From the NCBI RefSeq assembly GCF_000721265.1, contig NZ_JOFZ01000010.1, positions 186,001 through 250,000 on the forward strand: a DNA stretch of 64,000 nt. The letters run 5' to 3'. This stretch comes from Streptomyces sp. NRRL F-5126 (lineage in GTDB: Bacteria > Actinomycetota > Actinomycetes > Streptomycetales > Streptomycetaceae). Shown in pieces: positions 1 to 10,685 of the stretch; the first letter of the stretch is position 1; every line of letters starts with the position of its first letter. The translations under genes and the position numbers were made by a program. Below the pieces are notes generated by a model. The model worked only from the letters and a program-made list of their open reading frames with translations, searched no databases and had not been told where the DNA came from.

Positions 1-55
1 CCGCAGCCGTTCTCCGAACGACTCCCATTCGCGCGCCAGGCCCCGCACGGATGGG

Positions 56-61
56 TAGGGT
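56..61 (+). promoter_or_regulatory. -10 box for a leaderless kinase transcript
   Basis: TAGGGT fits the actinobacterial TANNNT -10 and ends 7 nt before GTG 69, the spacing expected when transcription begins at the start codon. No convincing SD precedes either start candidate. Inferred from spacing only. Confidence 0.4.
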
Positions 62-68
62 TCCGGGT

Positions 69-2210
69 GTGACCGTGGCAGGCGGGGAACGGGTGGGCGG
101 ACGCTACCGCCTGGTCGAGGTGATCGGCCAGGGCGGTATGGGCCGGGTCTGGCGGGCCGAGGACGAGGTGCTGGGCCGCCGGGTCGCCGTCAAGCAAGTC
201 CTGCTGGCCCCGGACCTGCCGGCCGAGGACCGAGCCCGCCTCATCCGCCGCAACCGGACCGAGGCAGAGGCCGCAGCCCGGCTGCACCACCCCGGCATCG
301 TCACCGTCCACGACGTCATCGACCACGCCGGCACCCCGTGGATCGTCATGGAACACCTCTCCGGGCCGTCCCTGGCCACCCTCATCGCCCGACGGGGCCG
401 ACTGCAGTGGCCACGGGCCGCCGCCCTGGGGGCGCAGGTCGCCGAAGCACTCGCGCACGCGCACGCCCGCGGCGTCGTGCACCGCGACCTCAAACCGGAC
501 AACATCCTGATGGAAGGCGACCGCGCGGTCCTCACCGACTTCGGCATCGCCCGAATCCTGGACTCGGACTCCACCCTGACCTCTCCGGGCACCGTGCTCG
601 GCACCCCGCAGTACATGCCGCCCGAGCAGCTCAACGGCCAAAAGGTCGCAGCCTCCGGGGACCTGTGGGCGCTGGGTGCCACTCTGTATGCCGCCGTGGA
701 GGGCCGGCCCCCCTACACCGGGGACGGCCTGAGGGCCCTGATCACCGCCATCCTCACCCGCCCCCTGCCGGCGCCCGCCCACGCCGGTCCCCTGGCCGGC
801 CTCCTCGCCGAACTGTTGACCCGCGACGCCGGCCAGCGCCCCACGGCCGAGACCACCGCCCGGCGCCTGCACGCACTCGGCCCCGCCCCCCAGCCAGTAC
901 CCGCCCCGCACACGCCCACCGTCCCAGACCGACCCGGTACCCCTGCCCCGCCCGAGGGCGAACCCACCCGGACAGCCGGCGACCGCATGACGATCGCGAA
1001 GCCACCGCCAACGCAATCCAGGACAGGCACGCCGTCCTCAGGCCGCCGCCAAGACTCGCGCCACCCCACCCCGGGACCGGGAGGGTCGGCTCAACAGCCG
1101 CCAGGGCGAAGGCTGGTGACGCGCCGTACCGTCCTCCGTCGCGTATTCATCACTGCGGCCGCGCTGGCCGGCGGACTGGCGGCGCTGATGGCGCACCCCG
1201 GCTCTCCACCAAGTCCCGGCCCTCCATCAAGCTCCGGCTCTCCGGCAAGCCCCGGCTCTCCATCAAGCCCCGTAGTCCTTACCGCTCCCCTCACCGGACC
1301 CGGCGCCGGCTCAGTCGGCTCAGTGGCCTTCAGCCCCAACGGCAACACCCTGGCCGCCAGCCACGGGCTTGGCGGCGTGCAGCTGTGGAACGTGGCCACC
1401 GGAAAGACCACCCACACCCTCACCGCCCCCGACGACTTCATAGTCAAGTCGGTGGCTTTCAGCCCCGACGGCAGGACACTGGCCGCAGGCACCCAGTCCT
1501 TCGCCGCGCAGCTGTGGAACCTGGCCACCGGAAGGAGCACCCACACCCTCACCGCTCCCGACAGCACCGTCACGGTCGGTTCGGTGGCCTTCAGCCCCAA
1601 CGGCAAGACCCTGGCCACAGGCAACGTCGGCACCGTGCAGCTGTGGAACCTGGCCACCGGAAAGACCACCCACACCCTCACCGGACCCGGCCCCGACAAC
1701 TGTGGCGTCGTCGGTTCAGTGGCCTTCAGCCCCAACGGCAAGACCCTGGCCGCCGACGACGGCGACGGCACCGTGAAGCTGTGGAACCTGACCACCAGCA
1801 AGACCCACACCTTCATCGGCCCCGGCCCCGACCGTTGCGGTGTGTCCGGTTCGGTGGCCTTCAGCCCCGACGGCAAGACACTGGCCGCCACCAACTACAA
1901 CGGCACCGTGAAACTGTGGAACCTTTCCACCGGAAAGACCACCCACACCCTCACCGCCCACCCCGTCGACACCGTCAACCCCTTCACGGTCCTCTCGGTG
2001 GCTTTCAGCGCCGACGGCAAGACCCTGGCCGCCGGCTACGACGACGGCACCGTGAAACTGTGGAACCTGACCACCGGCAAGACCACCGCCACCCTCACCG
2101 CCCCCGACGACTTCATAGTCAAGTCGGTGGCTGTCAGCCCCGACGGCAAGACACTGGCCGCCGGCTACGACGACGGCACCGTGAAGCTGTGGAACCTGCA
2201 CGCACACTGA
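69..2210 (+). CDS. Membrane Ser/Thr protein kinase with C-terminal WD40 propeller
   Basis: Hanks-type kinase domain in the first ~270 residues of 713: glycine loop GQGGMG (20-25), ATP lysine K42, catalytic HRDLKPDN (D140) and DFG (D157). A Pro/Thr-rich linker precedes a single hydrophobic segment (~358-374), then a Ser-Pro spacer, then about seven WD40 repeats (~408-713) recognisable by SVAFSPDGKTLA and VKLWNL. The layout predicts a cytoplasmic kinase and an external seven-bladed propeller acting as sensor or adaptor; this topology is inferred. I start at GTG 69 because a TAGGGT -10 box (56-61) would place the transcript start there; ATG 51 lies upstream of that box. The WD40 repeats are unusually alike at DNA level. 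Downstream lies a decayed transposase, so this end of the window may be acquired DNA. Substrate unknown. Confidence 0.9.
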   Translation: MTVAGGERVGGRYRLVEVIGQGGMGRVWRAEDEVLGRRVAVKQVLLAPDLPAEDRARLIRRNRTEAEAAARLHHPGIVTVHDVIDHAGTPWIVMEHLSGPSLATLIARRGRLQWPRAAALGAQVAEALAHAHARGVVHRDLKPDNILMEGDRAVLTDFGIARILDSDSTLTSPGTVLGTPQYMPPEQLNGQKVAASGDLWALGATLYAAVEGRPPYTGDGLRALITAILTRPLPAPAHAGPLAGLLAELLTRDAGQRPTAETTARRLHALGPAPQPVPAPHTPTVPDRPGTPAPPEGEPTRTAGDRMTIAKPPPTQSRTGTPSSGRRQDSRHPTPGPGGSAQQPPGRRLVTRRTVLRRVFITAAALAGGLAALMAHPGSPPSPGPPSSSGSPASPGSPSSPVVLTAPLTGPGAGSVGSVAFSPNGNTLAASHGLGGVQLWNVATGKTTHTLTAPDDFIVKSVAFSPDGRTLAAGTQSFAAQLWNLATGRSTHTLTAPDSTVTVGSVAFSPNGKTLATGNVGTVQLWNLATGKTTHTLTGPGPDNCGVVGSVAFSPNGKTLAADDGDGTVKLWNLTTSKTHTFIGPGPDRCGVSGSVAFSPDGKTLAATNYNGTVKLWNLSTGKTTHTLTAHPVDTVNPFTVLSVAFSADGKTLAAGYDDGTVKLWNLTTGKTTATLTAPDDFIVKSVAVSPDGKTLAAGYDDGTVKLWNLHAH

Positions 2211-2283
2211 CCTCGAGGATGGTGCCGGCCGGGCGCGCCGTGTTCGGCGGAGTGGCTGTTCTGCCCATGGCCGGGCGAAGACG

Positions 2284-2907
2284 GCCTCGCCGTTCATCCC
2301 GGGCCGGCCCTACTCCTTCGTGGCCATGCTGGAGCCGGGCGCCACGTCATGGACTGCGATCCTGGACGCGGTCCGGCTCGGCCCGACGGACGACGCGACC
2401 GCGGTCACCGCCGGCCAGTGGCAGGCCGGGGACCCGGGCATCGTGACCGTCAGCGATGCCGGCTACGACGTCACCCGCCTGGCCTGGGTCCTGCGCGGTC
2501 GGCCGCCGAAGCACGGTCCGGAATTCCGCTTCACCAAGCCGGAGACCTGGCCCGAGGCCGCAACCCGGGCATGGGACGGGACCGAGTCCCCCCGGCTCGA
2601 CCACGACGATGGACTTCCCCTGGTCGAAGGCACGTTGACGCGCCTGAAGGTCGAACACCAGTCGAAGGAACGAGATGCTCCGCCACCGTGGTTACGGTCC
2701 TCCAAGACCGGCGTCGCTCCGGACGACGTGGCCCGCTTCCGGCAGGCACTCGGCTCCGGCTCGCCCGGCTCCTCGGCCCGGCCCGTGTGCCCAAACCCAC
2801 AGGCACCGGGCCCGGACAGCCACCCGGCGGCAGGAACGAACACCCGGCACACCGCTACGACGTCGGCAAGACCGTCAAACGCCCCAAGACCCTCAAGAAG
2901 AACAAGA
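2284..2907 (+). pseudogene. Decayed transposase of the NF041680-like Streptomyces family
   Basis: No open frame covers the region, but collinear pieces of a transposase are readable. One frame gives RPYSFVAMLEPGATSWTA, a GYDVTRLAWVLRG block, a RPPKHGPEFRF block, then LPLVEGTLTRLKVEH and ERDAPPPWL. Near 2790 the match moves to another frame and ends with RVPKPTGTGPGQPPG and RYDVGKTVKRPK, the usual C-terminal tail. From memory of the family, several internal stretches are deleted (after the AGQ, between WVLRG and RPPKHG, and most of the block before the tail), and the N-terminal third is missing. I see no terminal inverted repeats or target duplication. It ends against the argR stop, so it is a fossil insertion at the edge of the arginine cluster. 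The long plus-strand frame continuing into argR is a shadow. Confidence 0.75.
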
Positions 2908-3444
2908 TCAGCGTTCGCGGCCCGTCTGGGCCAGTTTGAGCAGGTGGTCGGCGAGGGCCTGGCCGCCGGTCGGGTCGCGGCTGATCAGCATCAGCGTGTC
3001 GTCGCCCGCGATGGTCCCCAGCACGTCGCCGAGCTCCGCCTGGTCGATGGCCGAGGCGAGGAACTGCGCGGCGCCAGGGGGCGTGCGCAGCACCACGAGG
3101 TTCGCGGACGCCTCCGCCGAGATGAGCAGTTCGCCGGCCAGGCGGCGCATCCGCTCCTCCTTCACCGACTCCCCCAGCGGCGCGTGCGGCGTGCGGAAGC
3201 CGCCCTCGCTGGGCACCGCGTAGATGAGCTCGCCGCCGGCGTTGCGGATCTTCACCGCGCCCAGCTCGTCCAGGTCGCGGGAGAGCGTCGCCTGGGTGAC
3301 CGTCAGGCCGTCCTCGGCGAGCAGCCGCGCCAGCTGGCTCTGCGAGCGCACCGGCTGCCTGCCCAGGATGTCCACGATCCGGCGGTGCCGGGCCATTCTC
3401 GTCTGGGGCAGGGAGGGACCGGCCTGCTGCTGCGGCTCGCTCAT
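2908..3444 (-). CDS. argR: Arginine repressor ArgR
   Basis: 178 residues, slightly longer than the ~150-170 typical of ArgR because of an N-terminal extension. The N-terminal half is a winged helix: RHRRIVDIL, then SQSQLARLL, then [13 protein letters not shown], the ArgR recognition helix. The C-terminal half contains [11 protein letters not shown], the oligomerisation and arginine-binding region. ArgR hexamers with bound arginine repress biosynthetic genes through ARG boxes. It is the last gene of argC-J-B-D-R, 15 nt after the argD stop, so it is probably co-transcribed and autoregulated through the argC promoter. Confidence 0.97.
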   Translation of the reverse strand: MSEPQQQAGPSLPQTRMARHRRIVDILGRQPVRSQSQLARLLAEDGLTVTQATLSRDLDELGAVKIRNAGGELIYAVPSEGGFRTPHAPLGESVKEERMRRLAGELLISAEASANLVVLRTPPGAAQFLASAIDQAELGDVLGTIAGDDTLMLISRDPTGGQALADHLLKLAQTGRER

Positions 3445-3459
3445 CGTCGTCGTCTCATC

Positions 3460-4710
3460 TCAGTTCGTCGGCTCCTGCTGCTCCGTCGCCGCGTCGAGCA
3501 CGCCGGGCAGCGCCCGCACGAAACCGTCGATCTCGGCGTCGCCCACGACGAGTGGCGGCATCAGCCGCACGACGTCGGGCGCGGGCACGTTCACGAGGAA
3601 CCCGGCGTCCTGAGCGGCCCGCTGCACCCGTGGTGCGAGAGGCTCGGTGAGCACGATACCGAGCAACAGGCCGGCGCCGCGGACATGGGAGACCAGCGGG
3701 TGGCCGAGCCCCTCGACGCCGCCCCGCAGCCGCTCTCCGAGGCGGCCGACCCGCTCCAGCGCCCCACCGCCGGCGAGCGTGTCGAGGACGGCGAGCCCGG
3801 CGGCGCACGCGACGGGGTTGCCGCCGAACGTCGTGCCGTGCTGCCCCGGCTTCAGCAGATCGGCCGCCGGGCCGAACGCGACGGCCGCGCCGATCGGCAG
3901 CCCGCCGCCGAGGCCCTTGGCGAGGGTGACAACGTCGGGGTCCACGCCCTCGTGCGCCTGGTACGCGAACCAGTGGCCCGTGCGCCCGACCCCGGTCTGC
4001 ACCTCGTCGAGCACCAGCAGCGTGCCCGTGGCGCGGGTGATCTCGCGGGCCGCGCGCAGGTAGCCCTCCGGCGGGACGACGACGCCCAGTTCGCCCTGGA
4101 TGGGTTCGATGATCACGAGCGCGGTGTCCTCGGTGACGGCGGCGCGCAGCGCGTCCGCGTCGCCGAACGGCACGTGCGTGACGTCGCCGGGCAGCGGCGC
4201 GAACGGCGCGCGCTTGCCCTCCTGGCCGGTCAGCGCTAGCGCGCCCATGGTGCGGCCGTGGAAGCCGCCGGTGGTGGCCACCATGTGCGTGCGGCCAGTG
4301 AGGCGGCCGATCTTGAACGCGGCCTCGTTCGCCTCGGCGCCCGAATTGCAGAAGTAGACGCGGCCCGGCCGGCCGAAGAGCTCGACGAGGCGTTCCGCGA
4401 GCGCGACCGGAGGCTCGGCGATGAACAGGTTGGACACGTGCCCGAGGGAGCCGATCTGCCGGGTCACGGCCTCGACGACGGCGGGGTGCGCGTGGCCGAG
4501 CGCGTTGACGGCGATGCCGCCGACGAAGTCCGTGTACGCGGTGCCGTCCGCGTCCCAGACGGTGGCGCCCTCGCCGCGCACGAGCGAGAGCGCGGGGGTG
4601 CCGTAGTTGTCCGCCATGACGCCGCGCCAGCGCTCGGCGAGGCGGGCGCCGCCGTTGGCCGCCTCGCCGAGCGTGGCGGTTGTGCGGTCGGCGGTGGTGT
4701 CGGCGCTCAC
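3460..4710 (-). CDS. argD: Acetylornithine aminotransferase
   Basis: 416-residue class III PLP aminotransferase that converts N-acetylglutamate 5-semialdehyde plus glutamate to N-acetylornithine plus 2-oxoglutarate. Visible motifs are [12 protein letters not shown] (substrate and phosphate contacts), [15 protein letters not shown], the PLP-contacting [13 protein letters not shown], and the Schiff-base lysine in [14 protein letters not shown]. The ATG overlaps the argB stop by four bases (ATGA), indicating translational coupling. Confidence 0.97.
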   Translation of the reverse strand: MSADTTADRTTATLGEAANGGARLAERWRGVMADNYGTPALSLVRGEGATVWDADGTAYTDFVGGIAVNALGHAHPAVVEAVTRQIGSLGHVSNLFIAEPPVALAERLVELFGRPGRVYFCNSGAEANEAAFKIGRLTGRTHMVATTGGFHGRTMGALALTGQEGKRAPFAPLPGDVTHVPFGDADALRAAVTEDTALVIIEPIQGELGVVVPPEGYLRAAREITRATGTLLVLDEVQTGVGRTGHWFAYQAHEGVDPDVVTLAKGLGGGLPIGAAVAFGPAADLLKPGQHGTTFGGNPVACAAGLAVLDTLAGGGALERVGRLGERLRGGVEGLGHPLVSHVRGAGLLLGIVLTEPLAPRVQRAAQDAGFLVNVPAPDVVRLMPPLVVGDAEIDGFVRALPGVLDAATEQQEPTN

Positions 4711-5620
4711 TGCGCGTCCCTTCCTGTCGCTGCGGGCATGTCGTCCGGCACGACCATCGTGCCGATGCCCTCGTCGGTGAAGATCTCCAGCAGGATCGAG
4801 TGCGGCACGCGGCCGTCGATCACGCGGGCCGTCGAGACGCCGCCGCGCACGGCGTCGAGGCAGCCCCGCATCTTCGGGACCATGCCGCTGGACAGCTCGG
4901 GCAGGAGCTTGTCCAGCTCGGTCGCCGTGAGGCGGCTGATGACGTCGTCGCTGTTCGGCCAGTCCTCGTAGAGGCCCTCGACGTCCGTGAGCACGACCAG
5001 CATCTCGGCGCCGAGGGCGACGGCGAGCGCGGCGGCCGCGGTGTCCGCGTTGACGTTGTAGACGTGGTGGTCGTCGGCGCTGCGCGCGATGGACGAGACG
5101 ACGGGGATGCGCTCGTCGTCCAGCAGGGTCGTGATCAGGCCGGTGTCGATGCCGCTGATCTCGCCCACCCGCCCGATGTCGACCCGCTCGCCCTCGATGC
5201 GGGGCCGGTGCTTGGTCGCCGTCATGGTGTGGCCGTCCTCGCCGGTGAGGCCGACGGCGTGCGGGCCGTGCGCGTTGAGCAGACCGACCAGTTCGCGCTG
5301 GACCTGGCCGGCGAGCACCATGCGCACGACGTCCATGGCCTCGGGCGTGGTGACGCGCAGGCCGGCCCTGAACTCGCTGACGAGGCCGTGCCGGTCGAGC
5401 GCGGCGCTGATCTGGGGGCCGCCGCCGTGCACGACGACCGGCTTGAGGCCGGACTGCCTGAGGAAGACGACGTCCTGCGCGAAGGCCGCCTTCAGGTCGT
5501 CGTCGACCATGGCGTTGCCGCCGAATTTGACGACGACGACCTTGTTGTTGTGCCGGACGAGCCAGGGCAGCGCCTCGACCAGGGTCTGCGCCTTCGGCAG
5601 CGCGGTGTGCCTGCGCGCGT

Positions 5621-5624
<4 letters not shown>
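4707..5624 (-). CDS. argB: N-acetylglutamate kinase
   Basis: 305-residue amino-acid kinase family protein that phosphorylates N-acetylglutamate, the committed and usually arginine-inhibited step. Motifs: VVKFGGNAM at the N-terminus (phosphate binding), VHGGGPQIS (acetylglutamate binding), the YNVNADTAA stretch, and a C-terminal lysine-glycine region KMRGCLDAV. The N-terminal extension before the kinase core ([11 protein letters not shown]) resembles the mobile helix of arginine-sensitive hexameric enzymes. Four-base overlaps with argJ upstream and argD downstream place it inside one translationally coupled operon. Confidence 0.97.
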
Positions 5625-7833
<2,209 letters not shown>

Positions 7834-7840
7834 TCAAGGG

Positions 7841-7873
7841 CATGACTATACGTATCCATGCAGTTTTATGCAA
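7841..7873 (-). promoter_or_regulatory. Candidate ARG box before argC
   Basis: Reading toward argC, the A/T-rich stretch contains TTGCATA, then TGCATGG and TATAGTCATG, i.e. spaced TGCAT-type half-sites in a G+C-rich background. ArgR boxes of Streptomyces are built from such half-sites near argC. It lies between divergent argC and the XRE regulator, where it could block the argC promoter. Assignment is by position and motif only. Confidence 0.6.
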
Positions 7874-7939
7874 CGAGTCGCGGCGGGTGGGTGCAGCGCA
7901 CCCACGCCCCGGCGACCGTCCGCGAATAGCGTGGTCGGC

Positions 7940-8803
7940 ATGGAAAGTGAGAACGAACTCGGTGACTACCTGCGCGCCCGTCGTGCGGCGGTGGCACCGG
8001 CGGACGTCGGCCTGCCCGACGACGGGCCCCGGCGGGTGCCGGGGCTGCGGCGTGATGAGGTGGCGCTGCTGGCCGGGATGAGCACCGACTACTACATCCG
8101 GCTGGAGCAGGGCCGCGAGCGGCACCCCTCCGAGCAGGTGCTGCGGGCGATCGCCGGGGCACTGCGGCTGGACGACGCGGCGAGCGCCCACCTCTTCCGG
8201 TTGGGCCTGTCCGTCGTCGGGACGCCGGCTGCCCCGGCGACCGTCGCCCCCGAGTTGCTGCGGCTGATGGACGGCATGCGTGATGCGCCTGCCTTCGTGG
8301 TCGGCGCGGCGCAGGACGTGCTGGCCGCCAACGCGATGGCGCGCGAGCTGTACCGCGGTTTCGCCCGGTATGACAACCTGCTGCGGATGATCTTCCTCGA
8401 TCCCTTCGCGCGTGAGTTCTACGCCGACTGGGACCACGCGGCGAGGACCGCGGTGGGCAACCTGCGGGCGTCCTCCTCGCAGTTCCCGCAGGACGGGCGC
8501 ATCGAGCGGATCGTCGGCGAACTGAGCGTGCGCAGCCCCGCCTTCACGGGCCTGTGGGCACGCTACGAGGTGCGTCCCCGTACGCACGAGGACAAGCACT
8601 TCCGGCACCCGCGGGTGGGGGAGATACGCCTGCACTTCGAGGCGCTCGCCGTCACCAGCGCCCCCGGACAGCACCTGTCCGTTTACAGCGCGGAACCCGG
8701 CAGTGCCGGCGCCGACGCACTGATCCTGCTCGGTCGGCTGTCCGAGCGGGAAGCGACCCTGGCGGACCAGGCCGATCCCGCGGCAGAAGAACTCCGATCA
8801 TGA
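7940..8803 (+). CDS. XRE-family regulator with MmyB-like ligand-binding domain
   Basis: 287 residues. N-terminal helix-turn-helix: RVPGLRRDEVALLAGMSTDY followed by IRLEQGRERHPS, the signature of this class. The C-terminal domain (about residues 110-270) has the MmyB-like PAS-type fold pattern: VVGAAQDVLAANAMARELY, a FLDPFAREFYADWD block and a late HLSVYSAEPG. Known members bind small ligands, possibly fatty acids, and often regulate an adjacent oxidoreductase. ATG 7940 is preferred because the upstream frame runs antisense through argC. It is divergent from argC; the next gene is nearly 500 nt downstream beyond a hairpin, so it is probably monocistronic. Target unknown. Confidence 0.88.
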   Translation: MESENELGDYLRARRAAVAPADVGLPDDGPRRVPGLRRDEVALLAGMSTDYYIRLEQGRERHPSEQVLRAIAGALRLDDAASAHLFRLGLSVVGTPAAPATVAPELLRLMDGMRDAPAFVVGAAQDVLAANAMARELYRGFARYDNLLRMIFLDPFAREFYADWDHAARTAVGNLRASSSQFPQDGRIERIVGELSVRSPAFTGLWARYEVRPRTHEDKHFRHPRVGEIRLHFEALAVTSAPGQHLSVYSAEPGSAGADALILLGRLSEREATLADQADPAAEELRS

Positions 8804-8880
8804 CCGCGCCACTGGCCGAGGCCGTCGGCGCCTCCGGGACAGCCGGCGGGAAAGCCGCCCGTCCCGGTTTTGGCGCCATG

Positions 8881-8909
8881 CGCCCGACCCGTGGGCGCCG
8901 GGTCGGGCG
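8881..8909 (+). terminator. Hairpin after the XRE/MmyB regulator gene
   Basis: CGCCCGACCC pairs exactly with GGGTCGGGCG across a 9-nt loop, about 80 nt after the stop. No U tract, as is common in Streptomyces. Confidence 0.55.
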
Positions 8910-8930
8910 CCCCGAGTACCTGGGGTCCCG

Positions 8931-9143
8931 TTGGAGGACCAGGTCTGCGAGCCGAAAAGACTCCAGGACGAGCGCAAGATCATCATGATCGGACCGTCCC
9001 GGGCCACCGTCGGCCGGATCGAGCGGATCCGCGCAATCGTGGAGATCGCCACCGGCCGGGCGCCCGGCCGTGCCGACATCCTGGAGCACTACACCCGCCA
9101 CGGCATCGGCTTCAGGCCGCTGAGCACCGGTCGCCGCCGGTGA
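8931..9143 (+). CDS. Possible small hypothetical protein, uncertain
   Basis: A 70-codon frame in the roughly 490-nt gap before the hydrolase gene, giving a charged peptide with GPSRATVGRIERIRAIVEIA and ADILEHYTRHGIGF. I recognise no family. The composition is protein-like rather than the Arg/Pro-rich pattern of shadow frames, and an internal ATG near 8985 could also serve. No clear SD. It may be a real short gene or the C-terminal relic of a larger one. The rest of 8804-9295 holds only the hairpin at 8881-8909 and a pyrimidine-rich run before 9280. Confidence 0.3.
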   Translation: MEDQVCEPKRLQDERKIIMIGPSRATVGRIERIRAIVEIATGRAPGRADILEHYTRHGIGFRPLSTGRRR

Positions 9144-9295
9144 GCCGGTCGGCCGGATCGCGACCACCCGGCACGCCGGCCCGTCGCAGGTGGCGCGCCT
9201 GGCTGGGCGGCCCGCTCCCTTTCCGTCTCCCGCCCCCTGTTCCCGCTCCTGCTCCCGCTCCTCACGACTGCTCCCACCGAAGAAAGAAGCTTGCC

Positions 9296-10072
9296 ATGCT
9301 GCTGCCCTCCGACGAGATGGGCCGGGGCCGCCCCGTGGTCCTGTTGCACGCGCGTCCCACCGACCGCACCATGTGGGGCGCCCACCTTCCGCTGCTCGCC
9401 GATGCGGGCGTGCGGGCCATCGCGCTGGACCTGCCCGGCCACGGCGACGCGGGCCTGCCCGAAGACCGTGAAGTGGCCCCCTGGACCGATGTACTCGACA
9501 CGCTCGCCCACCTCGGGGCAGACCGCTTCGTCCTGGCCGGGAACTCCCTTGGCGCCCTGGTGGCGCTCCAGGCCGCCGTCACGGCGCCCGAGCGGGTCGA
9601 GGGCCTGTTGCTCGTCGGGTACCGGCCCCACGACCAGCCGGCCTCCCCTCGTCTGGAAGCCGCCTGGGACGCAGAAAGGACGGCTCTCGCCGCCGGAGAC
9701 CTGGACGCGGCGGTGACAGCCGGCGTCGGGGCGTGGACCTCGGCCGGCGCGACCGACGAAGTACGCGCTCACACGGCCCGTATGCTCCGCGGCCAACTCA
9801 CCCGGCAGTTGGCCCACGGCGAGCCGCCGCTGGCGGCGGACCCGCTCGGCGAGGGAGCGGCGGCGCTGCGCACACTGACCGCTCCCGCCCTGGTCGGCGT
9901 CGGCGAACACGACATGCCCGACTTCTTCGAGGGTGGCGAGGGACTGGCCCGCGACCTCGACGCGGGCGAGCCCGTGGTCATCCCCGCCGCAGGGCACCTC
10001 GCGCCGTTGGAACAGCCCGCCGCGTTCTGCACCCTGCTCCTGGAGCTCATCCGCCGCCTCCCGGCGCGGTAA
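9296..10072 (+). CDS. Alpha/beta-fold hydrolase
   Basis: 258 residues. Canonical alpha/beta hydrolase layout: VVLLHARPTDRTMW (the HG-type oxyanion strand loop, here HA), LDLPGHGDA, nucleophile elbow GNSLG with S84, a cap region of about 100 residues, an acid loop GVGEHDMPD, and a C-terminal histidine in AAGHLAPLEQP. The start ATG follows AAGAAAGAAG, a purine-rich SD-like tract. HARP replaces the usual HG(F/W)P motif, so the oxyanion loop is slightly atypical. Substrate cannot be predicted. The ArsR-family gene follows after about 130 nt. Confidence 0.88.
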   Translation: MLLPSDEMGRGRPVVLLHARPTDRTMWGAHLPLLADAGVRAIALDLPGHGDAGLPEDREVAPWTDVLDTLAHLGADRFVLAGNSLGALVALQAAVTAPERVEGLLLVGYRPHDQPASPRLEAAWDAERTALAAGDLDAAVTAGVGAWTSAGATDEVRAHTARMLRGQLTRQLAHGEPPLAADPLGEGAAALRTLTAPALVGVGEHDMPDFFEGGEGLARDLDAGEPVVIPAAGHLAPLEQPAAFCTLLLELIRRLPAR

Positions 10073-10203
10073 CGCTGCGCGTTGCACCCGGCCGCCGGCT
10101 CAAGCGCTCCGTCACAGCGGAGGTGCACGGGAGCGACGGGCGCCCGCTTTGACGGCTGTCGTAGCGTTGAGCGAGTCCGTTGCAGCGCTTCCAAGGAGTC
10201 ACC

Positions 10204-10548
10204 GTGGCCCGCCCCCGCACCGCCCCACGAACGGTGGACCATCCCGACCTGGCGGACGTTTCCCTGCAGCAGATCCTGGAGGCGCTGGTGGAGCCCGTAC
10301 GCCGCACGCTGGTGGCGCAGCTGGCCGGCGCCGACGAGGACATGAGTTGCGGGACGTTCGAGACGCCGGTGTCGCCGTCGACGCTGACGCACCACTTCAA
10401 CGTGTTGCGCGAGGCCGGCGTGATCCGCCAGTACTACGTGGGGACGACGAAGTTGAACGCACTGCGCGCCGCGGACATGGAGGAGCGCTTCCCCGGCCTC
10501 TTGCGGGCCGTCATGACGGCTTCCGCCGCGGAGGCGACTCGAACCTGA
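10204..10548 (+). CDS. ArsR-family winged-helix regulator
   Basis: 114 residues from GTG 10204, chosen because AAGGAG (10192-10197) is ideally placed; ATG 10180 would add eight residues without an SD. ArsR/SmtB-like winged helix: LQQILEALVEPVRRTLVAQL, then SPSTLTHHFNVLREAGVI as recognition helix, and a wing IRQYYVGTTKL. No CXC metal-binding motif; the single DEDMSCGTF cysteine suggests a non-metal or redox signal. A strong dyad lies between this gene and the quinone oxidoreductase downstream, implying that it represses that gene. Confidence 0.88.
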   Translation: MARPRTAPRTVDHPDLADVSLQQILEALVEPVRRTLVAQLAGADEDMSCGTFETPVSPSTLTHHFNVLREAGVIRQYYVGTTKLNALRAADMEERFPGLLRAVMTASAAEATRT

Positions 10549-10578
10549 CGCGGCCGAGCGGCCACCAAGGTACACACT

Positions 10579-10609
10579 TCGACGGATGTCAAAATTTGAC
10601 GACCATCGA
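10579..10609. promoter_or_regulatory. Dyad operator between arsR-type gene and oxidoreductase gene
   Basis: Core GTCAAAATTTGAC (10588-10600) is a 6+1+6 inverted repeat. The symmetry resumes at exactly mirrored positions as TCGA (10579-10582) and TCGA (10606-10609). It is A/T-rich in a G+C-rich context and lies 77 nt before the oxidoreductase start, the expected place for an ArsR-family operator. Binding is inferred. Confidence 0.65.
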
Positions 10610-10685
10610 ACTTTGGGGCAGGCTGCACGACGAGACCGGCCAACGCCGGTTGATTCCGTATCAGCCCTCCGTCAAGGAGTTGCGT

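Noticed and set aside
338..2446. 702-codon frame overlapping the kinase
   Set aside because: Arg/Pro/His-rich shadow of the real kinase frame.
2320..4239. Long plus-strand frame through argR and argD
   Set aside because: After the transposase remnant it is antisense to argR and argD with shadow composition; no independent protein features.
8800..8988. 62-codon frame overlapping the XRE/MmyB stop as ATGA
   Set aside because: Runs through the terminator hairpin and has shadow-like composition.
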